Shown: one piece after another, positions 36,206 through 47,052 of the stretch
Layout of the letters: every line of letters begins with the position of its first letter
Position numbering within the stretch: the stretch's first letter is position 1
Assembly: GCA_958496175.1 (NCBI GenBank)
Contig: OY292279.1
Span: forward strand, 18,786,001 to 18,850,000
Reading direction: 5' to 3'
DNA length: 64,000 bases
Source of the DNA: Sisyra terminalis
Lineage: Eukaryota > Arthropoda > Insecta > Neuroptera > Sisyridae
Notes under the pieces: model-generated
Database searches by the model: none
What the model was told of the DNA's origin: nothing
The model's input: the letters and a program-made list of their open reading frames with translations, nothing else
Made by a program: the position numbers and the translations under genes

Positions 36206-36614
36206 ATAATAAAAATATTAAATAAATAACAAAAAGATCTGAAATAACCTGAATTGTCTTCTTATTTAAAAAATAATAAAGAAAGTTACGAAAAAAAAAA
36301 CTTTTAATCTAATATGTTTAGGTACACGAAATAGAAAGTACTCTTTCTTATATCTTAAAAGCGAAATAATTTCTCCTAAGCTTTGATCAGTTTTCTTTCA
36401 AACTGAAAAAAAAAATATACAAAATATTAATGAACTGATAGTAATCAGTATTCAAAATTGAAGAATCAAATAATAAGTGAGAAACAATATTTTTTTAACA
36501 CTTTTATCCCACGAATTCAATTTCGGTTTCGGTTGTAGTTTCGGCTTGACGACAGCCGAAACTGAAACTAAGTCGAAACTAGGCCGAAACCGAAACCGAA
36601 AGTTCAATCGGACT

Positions 36615-38125
36615 TTATGATTTTCTTCTCATAAAAGGGACGATGGTTCATACAAAATTGGTTAAATATTTAATTCTTGATTCTATATTTAAATATTGAC
36701 TTCTTTTTGTAATAAATTATACCGAAATATTTATAATTAGAGAAAAGGAATGTCTAGAAAGATTTGCATTGTAATATATTGTTATGTTCCACTAACGAAG
36801 TCAAGAGTATCTGCTAGTTCGGTATTAAAGTGTTTTATTTTTTATAAAAGCGAAGAAACATTATTGCCAATTTATCAAAGTTGCTTCAAAAAAGAATTTC
36901 ATGTGTAAATAAATTATCCACATTGTAAGTGTGTCTATTCCCACGCAGTTGAAAAGCTTCAATATTGATATATATTTATAATACATTTCAATAAATTTAA
37001 ATTGTATCAAATTGAAGAAAATTCGAGCACTCAATATAGAGCAAAAAAAAAAATGCGAATAAAATGAAAAGCAATGTTAAGGGAAAGCAAATGCGAAAGA
37101 GTATAAAGGTGTAAATCGGAATGGCGTGTTTAGTATTTAGCAAGTCGTCGTTCTTTTGCGACATTTAATTTAAAATTTGCTTATTCTCAATTCGGTTTGC
37201 AAATTTAATTTGCTATTTGCCATGTCGGATGATTTCTCACTGCGTATTCGAACCAAATCATGCCTCATTTAATCATATTTGTTATTCGCTCATGTACATA
37301 TATGCTCTTATATCAGTAATAACGAAATTCCAAAGGATTTTCTTCTTAATTAAGCCTTCTTCACATAAACTACGTAGGCAATAAGGCAAAGGAAACTAAA
37401 GTTCCGTAATTCGTTCCATACATTTGAAATTTCAATTAAAAAAAAAATGAAAAGGAAGAATGTCTTACAAAATTCCTAAATTTATTCTTCCTGATTTAAA
37501 AATGCAAAGAATTTAATGTACGTATAATACATTTAAAACCCATTTTCGTTCCTTGTTTCCCGTGCACCATTTGAGGATTGAAAATGATATTCACGGAAAA
37601 TTTATTGTGGAAATTATCATTGTGATTAAGCCAATTCGCCCCATTATGAACTTGTGCCAGAGAAAGACAGATAGCGCTGATAGGTACGGCAGTGTGTCTT
37701 TGTATAAATTTCCCGAAGGACTTCCACATGAAAACTATTCGTAATCGAATAAGTTATCAGATTTTAGGGAACGTGCAATATTAAATTAGAACGGTGCTTG
37801 AAGATATTGGTATTTTATTAATGACTAGCCTTCACCTCATAAGTTAGTTTGCGATAATACCATCTCAAATAACACCTAATTACCACGGAAAATATTATCT
37901 TAAAAATTTCAAGATGAAAATAGTATCGGACGTGATGTTTTAATTAAACGAATTCAGCTGCAGAAAAATTGAGATAAACGCAAATTACCTACGATTAGGG
38001 GGAGCTATTAAAAAGTGTTGTTACTTTAATTGTGGATTGATTAAACTTTGCTGCAAAGTCTGCAGAAATGTTAATTTTTACGATAGAATATAAGAGCACA
38101 AAATTTTCACTTAATTTTTTTTATT
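36615..38125. other. gene-free; complex sequence at 37060-37750
   Basis: 37060-37750 is not shared with any repeat. Opposing frames 37496-37729 and 37553-37744 overlap and have no domain, so I treat this as noncoding. Flanks are AT-rich. Confidence 0.4.
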
Positions 38126-38127
38126 AT

Positions 38128-38290
38128 TTTTCCTCGCGTTATAACTATAAAGATCTTTAGCGCCCCTAGGGATAGTTAAAATTCATAAATCGAGGAATCA
38201 AATACCGAAAATTTGCTCGATATAAAATTCGAACGTAACACTTGCCAGTTTTGGAGTGGTCATCTCAACCACTCGGCCACCAGTAGGCTT
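38128..38290 (-). mobile_element. tRNA-derived SINE, copy 7
   Basis: CGCGTTATAACTATAAAGAT (tail), TTTAGCGCCCCTAGGGATAG (body), an ATTCGAAC B-box complement and CAACCACTCGGCCACCAGTA (A-box complement). A full minus-strand copy. Confidence 0.78.
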
Positions 38291-38669
38291 TCAGGGTTGA
38301 TATGTTGGTTAAAGACCTGATAAACTCGCATTTTGTGGCCAAAATATTTGGACTGTTGTACAAAAGATTTCAAGTCCAACTCATAGATGTTCATTTGTTT
38401 AAGTTCGGTTGTAAACAGGAGGATCAAGGTATCCATTTTTATCCACAGTCTCCAGAAGTTTGAAATAACGTTGAGTCTTTTTGTCTTCCAAAATACGAAA
38501 AGCTGGACCGGAAATTATTTATGGCTTATGCAGAAGTATGGTGTTATGGTTAAACTTAATTATAAAAATATAATATATCAGCTTCAAAAATTTACACAGG
38601 TTCAACAGTACCAACGCTTTTAGCATTTTTAACATCTTTTTCTTTAGGTTAGTTTCCTTAATAGTAATT
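38291..38669. other. gene-free
   Basis: No domain in the plus frame at 38387-38623. No repeat match. Confidence 0.45.
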
Positions 38670-38927
38670 CAGTGGTGGATATATCAGCAGGCTGAGTAGG
38701 CTGAGAAGTCTTGAGCGACAAATTTTAAGGGGCGGCAAATTTGGCCTAAAAACCTGCTAATATAGGAAAAGTTGATGTAATAACGGTGATATAGCACAAA
38801 TTAAGATTCCATTGATAGAATAAATGTAATTAAAATGACTGCAAAATAGAGTATCGAATTTCAGAGATCTGTAGGGACGGCAAAAATTGAATAGTCTACT
38901 GGCGGCAAATTTGTAAATCGGCCACTG
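38670..38927. mobile_element. hAT-type MITE (258 bp)
   Basis: The left end CAGTGGTGGAT and the right end (ATCGGCCACTG) are inverted copies of CAGTGG. The 8-mers outside are TAGTAATT and TAGTAATC (7 of 8 identical), the size expected for hAT. The interior repeats GGCGGCAAATTT twice, near each end. No coding sequence; the minus frame 38757-38939 is within the element. Confidence 0.75.
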
Positions 38928-39024
38928 TAGTAATCTCAATAACTTCGTGTATCTAGGTTATTTATAATATGTACCATAAACTACTTTATCTTAGATAAGG
39001 CATATATATATTAAATAAAGCTTT

Positions 39025-39590
39025 CAAAACTTACTAGTGGTCGAATGGTCTCGGCAAAAATTGACACTTGAAAAAACTAAAATGACAGTTGAAACAAATG
39101 ACAACAATCATTTAAACTCAAATTTGAGACCACGATTTGGTTTTCATTCGCACATATGTGTTTACAGTTTTTGCTCTTTGTCATTGCCGCCTTATATACC
39201 AACATTTGTTTTACTATAATAATGACTTGACAAATTTAATTGTTTTTAATAATATTTTGTAATAATTTAAATGAATAATTTATTCGTTACTTGGAAACAG
39301 AAAATTGCTTGAAATTTAAAAACATAAAAGATGGTTTTGGTTTATAAAAAAAAACACATTCATTATCTCGCGTAATTGGCTAGGTTTATATTATACATAT
39401 GGCAGAAGTTACCCGATTGAGCACATGCGCAGTTGTTCTGTCTTTAGTTCAATCCAGATTTTTGTACTGTTAAGGAAACATAACAGCCCAAACCAACTTT
39501 CACTTGTAATTTCGTTAATTTTTTCTCTTTTGTGGTACGTCTAAAGAAGTATAACTTCAGAAATATAGCAGCAATGGAAAATTAGTTTTT
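39025..39590 (-). repeat. dispersed repeat E1, near full-length copy
   Basis: Reverse-orientation partner of 4440-5030. On the plus strand it shows GACAGTTGAAACAAATGACA, TATACCAACATTTGTTTTAC, GCAGAAGTTACCCGATTGAG, CATAACAGCCCAAACCAACT and GTACGTCTAAAGAAGTATAA. The frame at 39037-39219 is read through the repeat. Confidence 0.65.
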
Positions 39591-39642
39591 TTAATCGAAA
39601 GCCAATATGATTTTCTTAATAACTTTACCCTAGTTACAGTTA

Positions 39643-39700
39643 AGGTTTATAAATTACACAGGCTTCCTCAATATAAAGAAAAAAAACTTCAAAATTTAAA
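39643..39700. mobile_element. CAAGG-type MITE, 5' fragment
   Basis: AAGGTTTATAAATTACACAG followed by GCTTCCTCA and AACTTCAAAATTT. Only the left end of the family is present. Confidence 0.5.
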
Positions 39701-39707
39701 AAATAAC

Positions 39708-40612
39708 CAATGGATGGTCGAGTGGTCAAAGTGGACTCTCCAAAACTGATAAGTGTTTGATTTGATCATCGTATCGAGTATATTTTCGATATTTATCGAT
39801 AACGGATTTTTCTTAAGGGTGGATCACCGTCAGAAAAAAAAAATCGATTTTTTTCTCCATAAATGTCTTCTTATAACATTCAAGAATAACGTGTTAAAAG
39901 GATTTGTCGATATTCGAAATATTTCGAGTTATAGACCTATATATACATATATACATAAAAATTGAATAAATTGATAATAACATAAAAAAATATCTTAAAA
40001 AACTTTAAATGCGTTTTTCTCGAAATCAACTTTTTAAAACTCGGAGACAAGATTTCTCAGAAACTATCCGACGGATTGATAAGAAACTGGAGAGTGTTAA
40101 AGCTCAACACGTCTTCTTGGTACTGAATTTCTGAAATTGGGCAAACATCCCCCCCTCAAAGTGGGAGAGGGGGATAGTTCCAAAAAAAGGTCGTTTTTTT
40201 TAACTTTTTTTTTTAAAGTCGCGCCATTTTGTGAATTTTCAACTTTTTTCGGATTTTCGAGGTTCAGTACCAAGAAGACGCATTACCAAAACCTACATTC
40301 TTTGGAAAACCATGGTCTGACTTCCGGTTTCCGAGAAAACTTGTCTCCCGTTTGCCTCTTAATTTTTGAAGAACCTTTTCAAAGCGCTGTGAAAGGGGGA
40401 GGGGGGACATATCGGGGCACATAAAAAAAAATAGTTCAAAGCTTCAACTTTTACATGCCGAAGACCGTTTTTTAATATCTCTAAAACAAAAATGGCAGCA
40501 GTTTTAAAAAAGTCATTTTTTTTACGTTCTGACGGTGAGCCATCCTTAAGCCTAGAGTCGCTAAAGACGTTGGTTGTTATAAAGCGACGGTAAATAGCGA
40601 ATAACAAAAAAG
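39708..40612 (+). mobile_element. tRNA-derived SINE, copy 8, split by a MITE
   Basis: The head GGATGGTCGAGTGGTCAAAG, the B-box relative TTTGATTTGATCATCGTATC and body GATATTTATCGATAACGGAT lie left of the insert. CCTAGAGTCGCTAAAGACGT and TTATAAAGCGACGGTAAATA lie right of it. Removing 39817-40545 plus one TTAA restores the standard SINE order. Confidence 0.78.
39817..40545. mobile_element. piggyBac-type MITE (729 bp) at TTAA
   Basis: The left end GGGTGGATCACCGTCAG and right end CTGACGGTGAGCCATCC are 17-bp inverted repeats with two mismatches. TTAA lies directly outside both ends (39813-39816, 40546-40549), and the uninterrupted SINE has a TTAA at this place. TTAA-only duplication is the hallmark of piggyBac-type transposition. 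The interior contains partly mirrored blocks (AACACGTCTTCTTGGTACTG / CAGTACCAAGAAGACGCATT and CCCCCCTCAAAGTGGGAGAG). Frames at 40137-40424 and 40359-40625 are shadows. Confidence 0.85.
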
Positions 40613-42150
40613 CTTTCAAGTTCAAAAAGGTGTGTACTTAGTTCTAGGAAAGTTCTATTATTTTTTGATTTATACTTTTCTAAATCCTCTACCCATATTA
40701 ATATTTACCTTATGTGGTATCATAGTTATCAATCAATTTCAATTTTATCGGAGATATCGGTTGAAATAGTTAGGAAAACATGTTGAAACACTCAAACGAA
40801 GCTTTTGCCTCACAAAATTTACTTTGTTCGCTTGATTTTGAGGAACGATGACTTTACGATTCGCCGTAGTGAAAATACTGTTTATTCAACTCTCTATTGA
40901 AGTTGGATTCAAAAATTTAAGGACAATATTTTTCTTGATGAGATGAATTGAATTTCATCCATTCCTACTATTGGGCTTTTTACTTTAGTTTTTCGCTATT
41001 TCATGCATTTTATTTGCTAACTTCTATTATAACTTTGGTTCGCATAAAAAAAAATAAAGCTTCATTATTCATATTCATTATTATATTCATGTTAAAAATC
41101 GTTGTGCCGTACGTAAAGACAATAGTAAAAATATGATTTGAGTGCTTATAGTTGAAGTAAGCGGCGCGGGAACGGGGTAACGGGGTAGGAGTTCGGACGG
41201 TTGGGAATCGGGAATGGGGAATGTTCGTAGTGGATTTTTCCCGTATCATTTTGGAACGGTAACCCTTCAGTGTGCATTTAGAGAAAAGAATGTTTTCATG
41301 CATTAAATATGTTGGCGCGGCTGCTCTCTCGAAAACTCGGTTAAGAAGAGAAAATGCATTTTCCTATTGTTCAAAGAATGTATATATAAACCTCCCCGTG
41401 TTTTTCCTTTTACCTTCACCCGCGTTTTACGTCTTCGATCTCACCCTAACCCATGCCACCCCGCAATGTCAAACTACAGCATTTCAATGTATCACTTTTC
41501 TTATACATTCAATCCCCATTTAGCTCATCCCCCAACTATTTAAATCCCATAACTGCTAACTTAGTCGCACTCCGTTTTGAAGAAACATTCTTCCAACAAT
41601 AATCTCGAGTTTGCCTTTTATAACTTTTATGTTAAATAAATTCATCTGGTTCTATATAATCAACTTAGGGATTAAAAAAAAAACCTTAATTGTACAGTTG
41701 TTTTCTCGGAAAGTTTCGAATCGATCTTGGGTTATAGTAAAATGGAAGTTTGCGTTTGGAAAATTGACTTTTCTTTCAACATTTATTTGAACGTAAATCA
41801 CACGACCATATCGACTAGAAAAATAAACGATATTTCAATTTTACCAAAGTGAAGTCCGTTTTTGATAAAGCTTGAGGACTTGATTGTGCTAGCTTTTGCT
41901 ATCTTTTCAAGCTTTAGAATCAATTTCTATAAAAATCTCAACTTTTGAGCAGTTTCAAATAAAAGTGCTTTCTTCAAGTCGTATTCGAATCGAACGTTTT
42001 TTTTGCTGTCTTCTTTCAGATTTCTATTTTTATTGTTTGGTCAAAAATTTCCTTGTATTCATTGGTTCCTTGTAAATCACATGATCTTTGATTAAAATTT
42101 TTAAAAATATAATTTTTTGATCGACAAACTTGTTGTGTCCGTATTTTACT
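40613..42150. other. gene-free; GC-rich block at 41155-41235
   Basis: 41155-41235 is a G-rich stretch on the plus strand with repeated GGAACGGGGTAACGGGG-like words. 41260-41640 is repeat-free and moderately complex. Frames at 41010-41303 (minus) and 41272-41523 (plus) overlap the block without domains. Confidence 0.4.
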
Positions 42151-42473
42151 TCCTCATTATTTAATATTTAGCAGGAAAGTGGACATGGAAGTGGACATAC
42201 ATTAAAAGTCGAATTACGAGTCTGAAAGTAATCGTGCTATATACAAGCCATATGCTTAGTATCGTTACTATTAGAATGATGTTAATTAACAGTTTTTACT
42301 TAATTTATTAAAAAAAAAAAATATTAATGTATGTTTATGTTAAAAAAATTAAAATCTATATTGCTTTATATGTTATTTTTAACATTGATAAGTATTTTAT
42401 TTATTTGCGAATCACAATAAATTAATGGATAATAATATATATATATGTCTTTGAGATTCAATTAAAAAATACT

Positions 42474-42522
42474 TTATTACGACGCGTTTCAACAGTTTCT
42501 GACTGTCATCATCAGGTAATAA
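42474..42522 (-). ncRNA. hammerhead-ribozyme-like motif (palindrome left arm)
   Basis: Exact mirror of the plus-strand motif at 42553-42601: helix I TTATTAC/GTAATAA, core CTGATGA, extra T, GACAGT-CAGAA-ACTGTT, GAAA, CGCG, TC. Confidence 0.65.
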
Positions 42523-42552
42523 TAATAATAATAATCATTATTATTATTATTA

Positions 42553-42601
42553 TTATTACCTGATGATGACAGTCAGAAACTGTTGAAACGCGTCGTAATA
42601 A
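42553..42601 (+). ncRNA. hammerhead-ribozyme-like motif (palindrome right arm)
   Basis: Helix I pairs UUAUUAC (42553-42559) with GUAAUAA (42595-42601), seven perfect pairs. CUGAUGA starts at 42560, followed by one extra U, helix II GACAGU/ACUGUU (six pairs, one G-U) with loop CAGAA, then GAAA. Helix III is minimal (AC/GU), then C17 at 42594, so the predicted cleavage is between 42594 and 42595 (GUC site). All invariant core bases are present. The extra base between A9 and helix II departs from the canonical core. Confidence 0.7.
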
Positions 42602-42946
42602 AGTATTTTTTAATTGAATCTCAAAGACATATATATATATTATTATCCATTAGTTTATTGTGATTCGCAAATAAATAAAATACTTATCAATGTTAAAAAT
42701 AACATATAAAGCAATATAGATTTTAATTTTTTTAACATAAACATACATTAATATTTTTTTTTTTTAATAAATTAAGTAAAAACTGTTAATTAACATCATT
42801 CTAATAGTAACGATACTAAGCATATGGCTTGTATATAGCACGATTACTTTCAGACTCGTAATTCGACTTTTAATGTATGTATACGTTAAAAAAATTAAAA
42901 TCATTGTTGGTATGTATGTGAAGTACATTATATACTTAATATTAAG

Positions 42947-42990
42947 AAGCCTGATGAAGGTCAAGTAAAGGACCGAAACGTTGCTGAATT
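42947..42990 (+). ncRNA. hammerhead-ribozyme-like motif (right end)
   Basis: GAAGC, CUGAUGA, extra A, GGUC-AAGUAAAG-GACC, GAAA, CG, UU, GCUGAAUU. Helix II is four perfect pairs and helix I has three pairs next to the core (AGC/GCU) with a possible AT-rich extension (UUAAUAUUAA region against GAAUUAACUAUUA). Confidence 0.5.
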
Positions 42991-43154
42991 AACTATTAGA
43001 ATTTGGATTTCCTGCTAAAAATTAAATAATGATAATTTTTTGATGTTAAAACGGTAAAAAATATCTGAATTTCCGCCAAAAAAAAATCACACGCCTTTAT
43101 TTGTTCCCTCAATGAGAAAATTGGTACTTTATCACTATTACTACATATTTTTGA

Positions 43155-43760
43155 GCTAAAAACTACGGATAGTTGCCCGTTGCATTCGCTACTAAAGGTT
43201 TTATCTCAATAAAATGTTTAATATGAGATAATGTAGAGTTAATCAACAATCGAAATTTTAAATTTAATAATCATAGTATTGTTAATATAAAAAAAAGTTT
43301 ATCTAAAATTATATAAAGAAATAAAATATAACTGTTTTTTTTTATATCGTTTTAATAACATTTTAAATAACGTCATTTCACTAAATTATTATGAAAGTTT
43401 AATACTTATATAGTACTTATACCAAATAGGCGATTTTAAATTTTGGTTCGTTTTTCAATAATCAAACTTTTTAAAATCTATTTTATTTTATGAACCAATG
43501 GTTGTGATCTGGAGTAATTATATATTCGGCTGAAAAGCATTAAGGTAGCAATTTTTTTGCCATATATTTCACTGTCAATTCCAATATAAAATCTTCGGTG
43601 CTAACTTTTTTTCGGTATTTAGAACAATTTTAAATTCAATTATTGTTATTGAAAATAAATAAAATATTCGAATTTACTTCCACGCTTTGCACCTATTTCC
43701 AACAATTTTGTATGTACAACGCCCAAATGTGTGAAATTGAATTGCTTTTTAATCATAATT
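43155..43760 (-). repeat. dispersed repeat R59, intact copy
   Basis: It aligns base by base with 58753-59545 (GTTGCCCGTTGCATTCGCTA, GAGATAATGTAGAGTTAATC, CCAAATAGGCGATTTTAAAT, ATATTTCACTGTCAATTCCA). It lacks the MITE present in that copy. In the other copy the low-coordinate edge reads ACTAGTAGCTGCCCG, i.e. CTAG-T on the minus strand, as for Helitron 3' ends; here that edge is mutated. Confidence 0.7.
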
Positions 43761-46700
43761 AAAACATAGAGGTAAGCCATTTTTTTTTCGTTTTACATTG
43801 TATTTTCAAATATAAGTGCACATTTGTGTCGATGAAATTTGGAAAATGTTTTTCTTATACGATGCAGATATATAATAAGAAAGGGTTTTTGAAAATTTCT
43901 CCCTTAAAAGAGTGAAAAACGGTAGCGAAGTTTGTAAGGGATATGTAAGGGATTGTTTAATAAACAATCAAAATTTCAAATTTAATAATCAATCAAAAGT
44001 CCGTTAAAAGCGAAACGTTATTACTGCTTAATGTAAAACAAAGTTGATTTATTATTAGAAACAAAAACTTAGGGTCTGCTTAAAAATTTAAACTCTGATA
44101 AGTAAATATAACTGAAACGGTTAAGTTAGGTTTATAAATGAGCATTATATTTTTTGGCTTTCACTTATTGTAAACCTGAAAATCCGAAATACGTATTCAC
44201 AAACAAATACATTAATGAGTGAGTACCCTTACCAACGTTTTGAATGCGTAAGTGGGGATAACAGAGCGCATGCGCATAGCTCATTGCTCTTGCGCACAGC
44301 GGCAAGATAGCCAATTTATATATAAGAAATTTGGCTAATTGTTTGTCAACTGGATCATCAATGACTGAGGGTTCAAGAGTATGTCGTTATAATTCGGCTG
44401 TATATTTGGATTTTTATCAGGAATAGTATGATTCTATTTCTACCTAGGAAGAAGTGTAGGCTGGAAGAATTATTAAGTCATATGTATGAAAAGATGTTAA
44501 AAAATTATGGTTTTTAGCGACATTTAAATCAAAATTGCAGGAAAATTTATGAAAAATATTGTTTCATAATAAAATAATAAGTAGAATTGAAGAAAAACTC
44601 CCCTGCAACTAAAATATTTGAAAAAAAATAGGACATAGGAAATATTTTTTTTTCGTAATACTTATTTTCACATCCAAAATAAACACTCAAATATTTTAAT
44701 CTTATGTGGAAATCAAATTTTCACACAATAAATTTGTGATTATTTTTTCACCAAAACCCCTAATGTGTTCGTTCATGGTTTTCTAACACAATGTTTTCTA
44801 AAACATTTTGTCCTAAGTTTTCTAAATTTCGAAAAAAAAATCACTTCATCGGAAAGTGTAGAAAAATTTTCCGACTCTTCAGAAACACGTTTCTAATGTG
44901 CTACTTCCGAGTATTAAATTCAACAATTTATTGTGGAAAAAGTTGATTTTCACCAACGATGGAAATATTTAAGTGAAACGTGTGCTCAATTTTGTTATTT
45001 TGGAAAAATTTGTGAAAATATATAATGAATAAAAAATATAATTTTATAACTCCCTTTGTTTTCTCCAATATTATGGTGGGGGGAGGGTTCTAATTCTTTC
45101 AATTTTATTTTTTGTTTAATTATGGAACAACAAATTGTTTTTATATATCGCTAATAACCTTTTTTTCTTAACATCTTCTGTACCAATGACGAAAATAAAT
45201 AATCTTTCATAATTAATTAATTACTACAAAACTATATTGTCACAAACTAAACGAATTCTTTCACAAACCGGAACGACCAATTTCGCATCAATTGACAAAA
45301 GAAAATTTCGGAAAACTCAAACTTTCAAATTTTATCGGCTAGTCGGTATTAGGTCCTTATTTCAAATATGGTCAATTAATTGTTTAGTGTACATTTTTTT
45401 ATATTTAATTTTAATTGGTAGCAATTAAATCCATTGGGTCCCGAGCCTACATTAGTCTGACTTTACAAAATTACCTGTTACTGTAATAAGGTATAATCGG
45501 ACGCCTTATAGGTATATTTTATTATAACATGTATTATATAAGTTATACATAAAAAACATAATATAAAGTATAAAAACCTGTGAGAAAAATATTCAATTTG
45601 GGCCACTATTCTCAAGATTTAGATAGTGATATTTATCTTCCAGATAAAATTTATCCGAAGGGTAGAGAAAACATGCGTTTTTCCCCTTAAAAATGTAATA
45701 TGTGTGGGGTTAATCCTACAAATAAATTTGTTTCGGTTAGGATCCGTATTTTCATACAAGAGTAGATTAGACTACACCCTTAAGATATGCTAGTTGATTA
45801 ATGTATAAAAAATTATCGGTTTGATAAATCCTATACAGTTATCCTTTACAAATCACTATTTTTAGGGAAAAATACGTATGTTTTCCTTATCCTCCGAATA
45901 ATATTTCAATTGAAATATAACTGTTGCCATGTAGATATGAAAATTTAAACAGCTATCCTAAGAGTATGGTCTATCAATTGATGAGTGAAAATATTGTCCT
46001 TATCATCACAATTGAAAAATATTTATCCAGAAATTTCTAGACCATTAAAATTATATAATTATATCCATTTATATAAAGATGCACAATTAGATGCTAAATC
46101 AACCCTTTAATACAAAATTTAACCACCTTAGGATTTGCTGTATTTAGAATACACAAATATGCAAAATAAAGAATTTTAATCATAAGTAAATTTCCTTGTA
46201 ATGAAACTTTAGTTTTTATAGTTTAAGAAAGGAAGTAGCATAACTATAAATATTAAGTCTCTTTGATTTTTCTGTAAATAGACTAGAAAAATTGTTAAAA
46301 TTAATTAACGGAAAGTTTTTCTTGAAGATTTAATTTTAGATAACCAAATATATTTTTATTTCCATGTTTCATCGTAAGACTGTAAAATATAATTTTAAAA
46401 TTCTTATCTTTTAAGACTCTGCATGGAAAATGTATGCTTATGTCAATGTGTGTAAATATTAAAAGTGTTTTAAAAATGTAAACTTTAATTTAAAGCAAAA
46501 CTCGTTTTTATCCGTTTTGTAAGTATCATAATTGAAGTTTAGTAGAAATTCAATTACATGAGCTTTACTGAATAATAGTTTTATCATAAGCGCGGTAAAC
46601 AATGGCGCATTATTTTCACTAAAACGATTTTATAGATTTTCTGAACACTTTATTTTAAATTGTGAAGGTAATTTTTTCATACACATAACTCTAGAGAGGT

Positions 46701-47050
46701 ATTTTGTTAAAGAAATAATTTAAAAAAAAATGAAAATTGAATGGAAAGAAGATAATGGTTTGACTCCAATTTGTAATAGGTTTTGGGTCCTTTGCATGGA
46801 GATATTTAACCTGGGACTATAAGCATGGTGAATCGGCCCTGGAAGATATTTTAATAATGCATTAAAGATGGGTGGACACTAACAAAACACTACGACCCTG
46901 AAGTTTTAAATCTCTATCTCAATTGGCTTTTACGAAAAAAATTAGGGAAAAACAGGGATTTTTTTTCCTAAAGTTAAGTGATCCCATTAGTCTAAAATTA
47001 TAATATGATTTAAGGGCTTATAATGTTTTTTTCTGTAAAAAATTAACAAG
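43761..47050. other. gene-free
   Basis: Long AT-rich stretch. Short GC patch GCATGCGCATAGCTCATTGC near 44268. The plus frame 45237-45428 has no domain. 46720-46960 carries longer phrases (CCTGGGACTATAAGCATGGT) that may be an unrecognised element fragment. Confidence 0.4.
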
Positions 47051-47052
47051 TA

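Larger units (their letters stand above)
35911..36269. mobile_element. Penelope-linked palindromic insertion (359 bp)
   Basis: It is flanked by a perfect 15-bp direct repeat AAAATAATAAAGAAA (35896-35910, 36270-36284), which occurs once at the matching place in the 60-kb copy (AAAATAATAAAAAG). The insert is almost wholly one palindrome: AGAAGACAATTCAAGTTATT on the left is mirrored by ACCTGAATTGTCTTCTTATT on the right. Each arm holds a hammerhead-like motif. A long, variable duplication suits target-primed retroposition rather than DNA transposition. Confidence 0.75.
35429..36614. mobile_element. GTCCGACCGAAAC TIR element with two nested insertions
   Basis: The ends GTGTCCGACCGAAACTAGTT and the mirrored right end with AGGCCGAAACCGAAACCGAA enclose an AT-rich core. 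The whole core aligns in order with the reverse complement of 59829-60471 (e.g. TATTCATTAATC, TCTAATATTTGAGC-like, ATATTAGTTACGAA, GAAAGTACT, TCGGCTTGACGACA). Two extra blocks, 35527-35679 and 35911-36269, are absent from the 60-kb copy and are flanked by duplications. The element itself is ~650 bp and non-coding. Confidence 0.8.
42155..43035. mobile_element. Penelope-linked palindromic element (~880 bp)
   Basis: Outer inverted ends TCATTATTTAATATTTAGCA GGAAA and TTTCCTGCTAAAAATTAAAT enclose a near-perfect ~690-bp palindrome (about 42195-42885, centre 42540). TCGAATTACGAGTCTGAAAG faces CTTTCAGACTCGTAATTCGA. Each arm has one hammerhead-like motif next to the centre, and a third lies at 42947-42990 near the right end. 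There is no long frame. The same motif at 50.8 kb follows a Penelope-like frame, hence the class. Confidence 0.7.

Noticed and set aside
40137..40625. Opposing 95- and 88-codon frames
   Set aside because: Both sit inside the piggyBac-type MITE and share no transposase motif.
42540..42556. CRISPR-like or satellite repeat at the (AAT)n centre
   Set aside because: It is a short trinucleotide run at a palindrome centre with no spacer structure, and the genome is eukaryotic.
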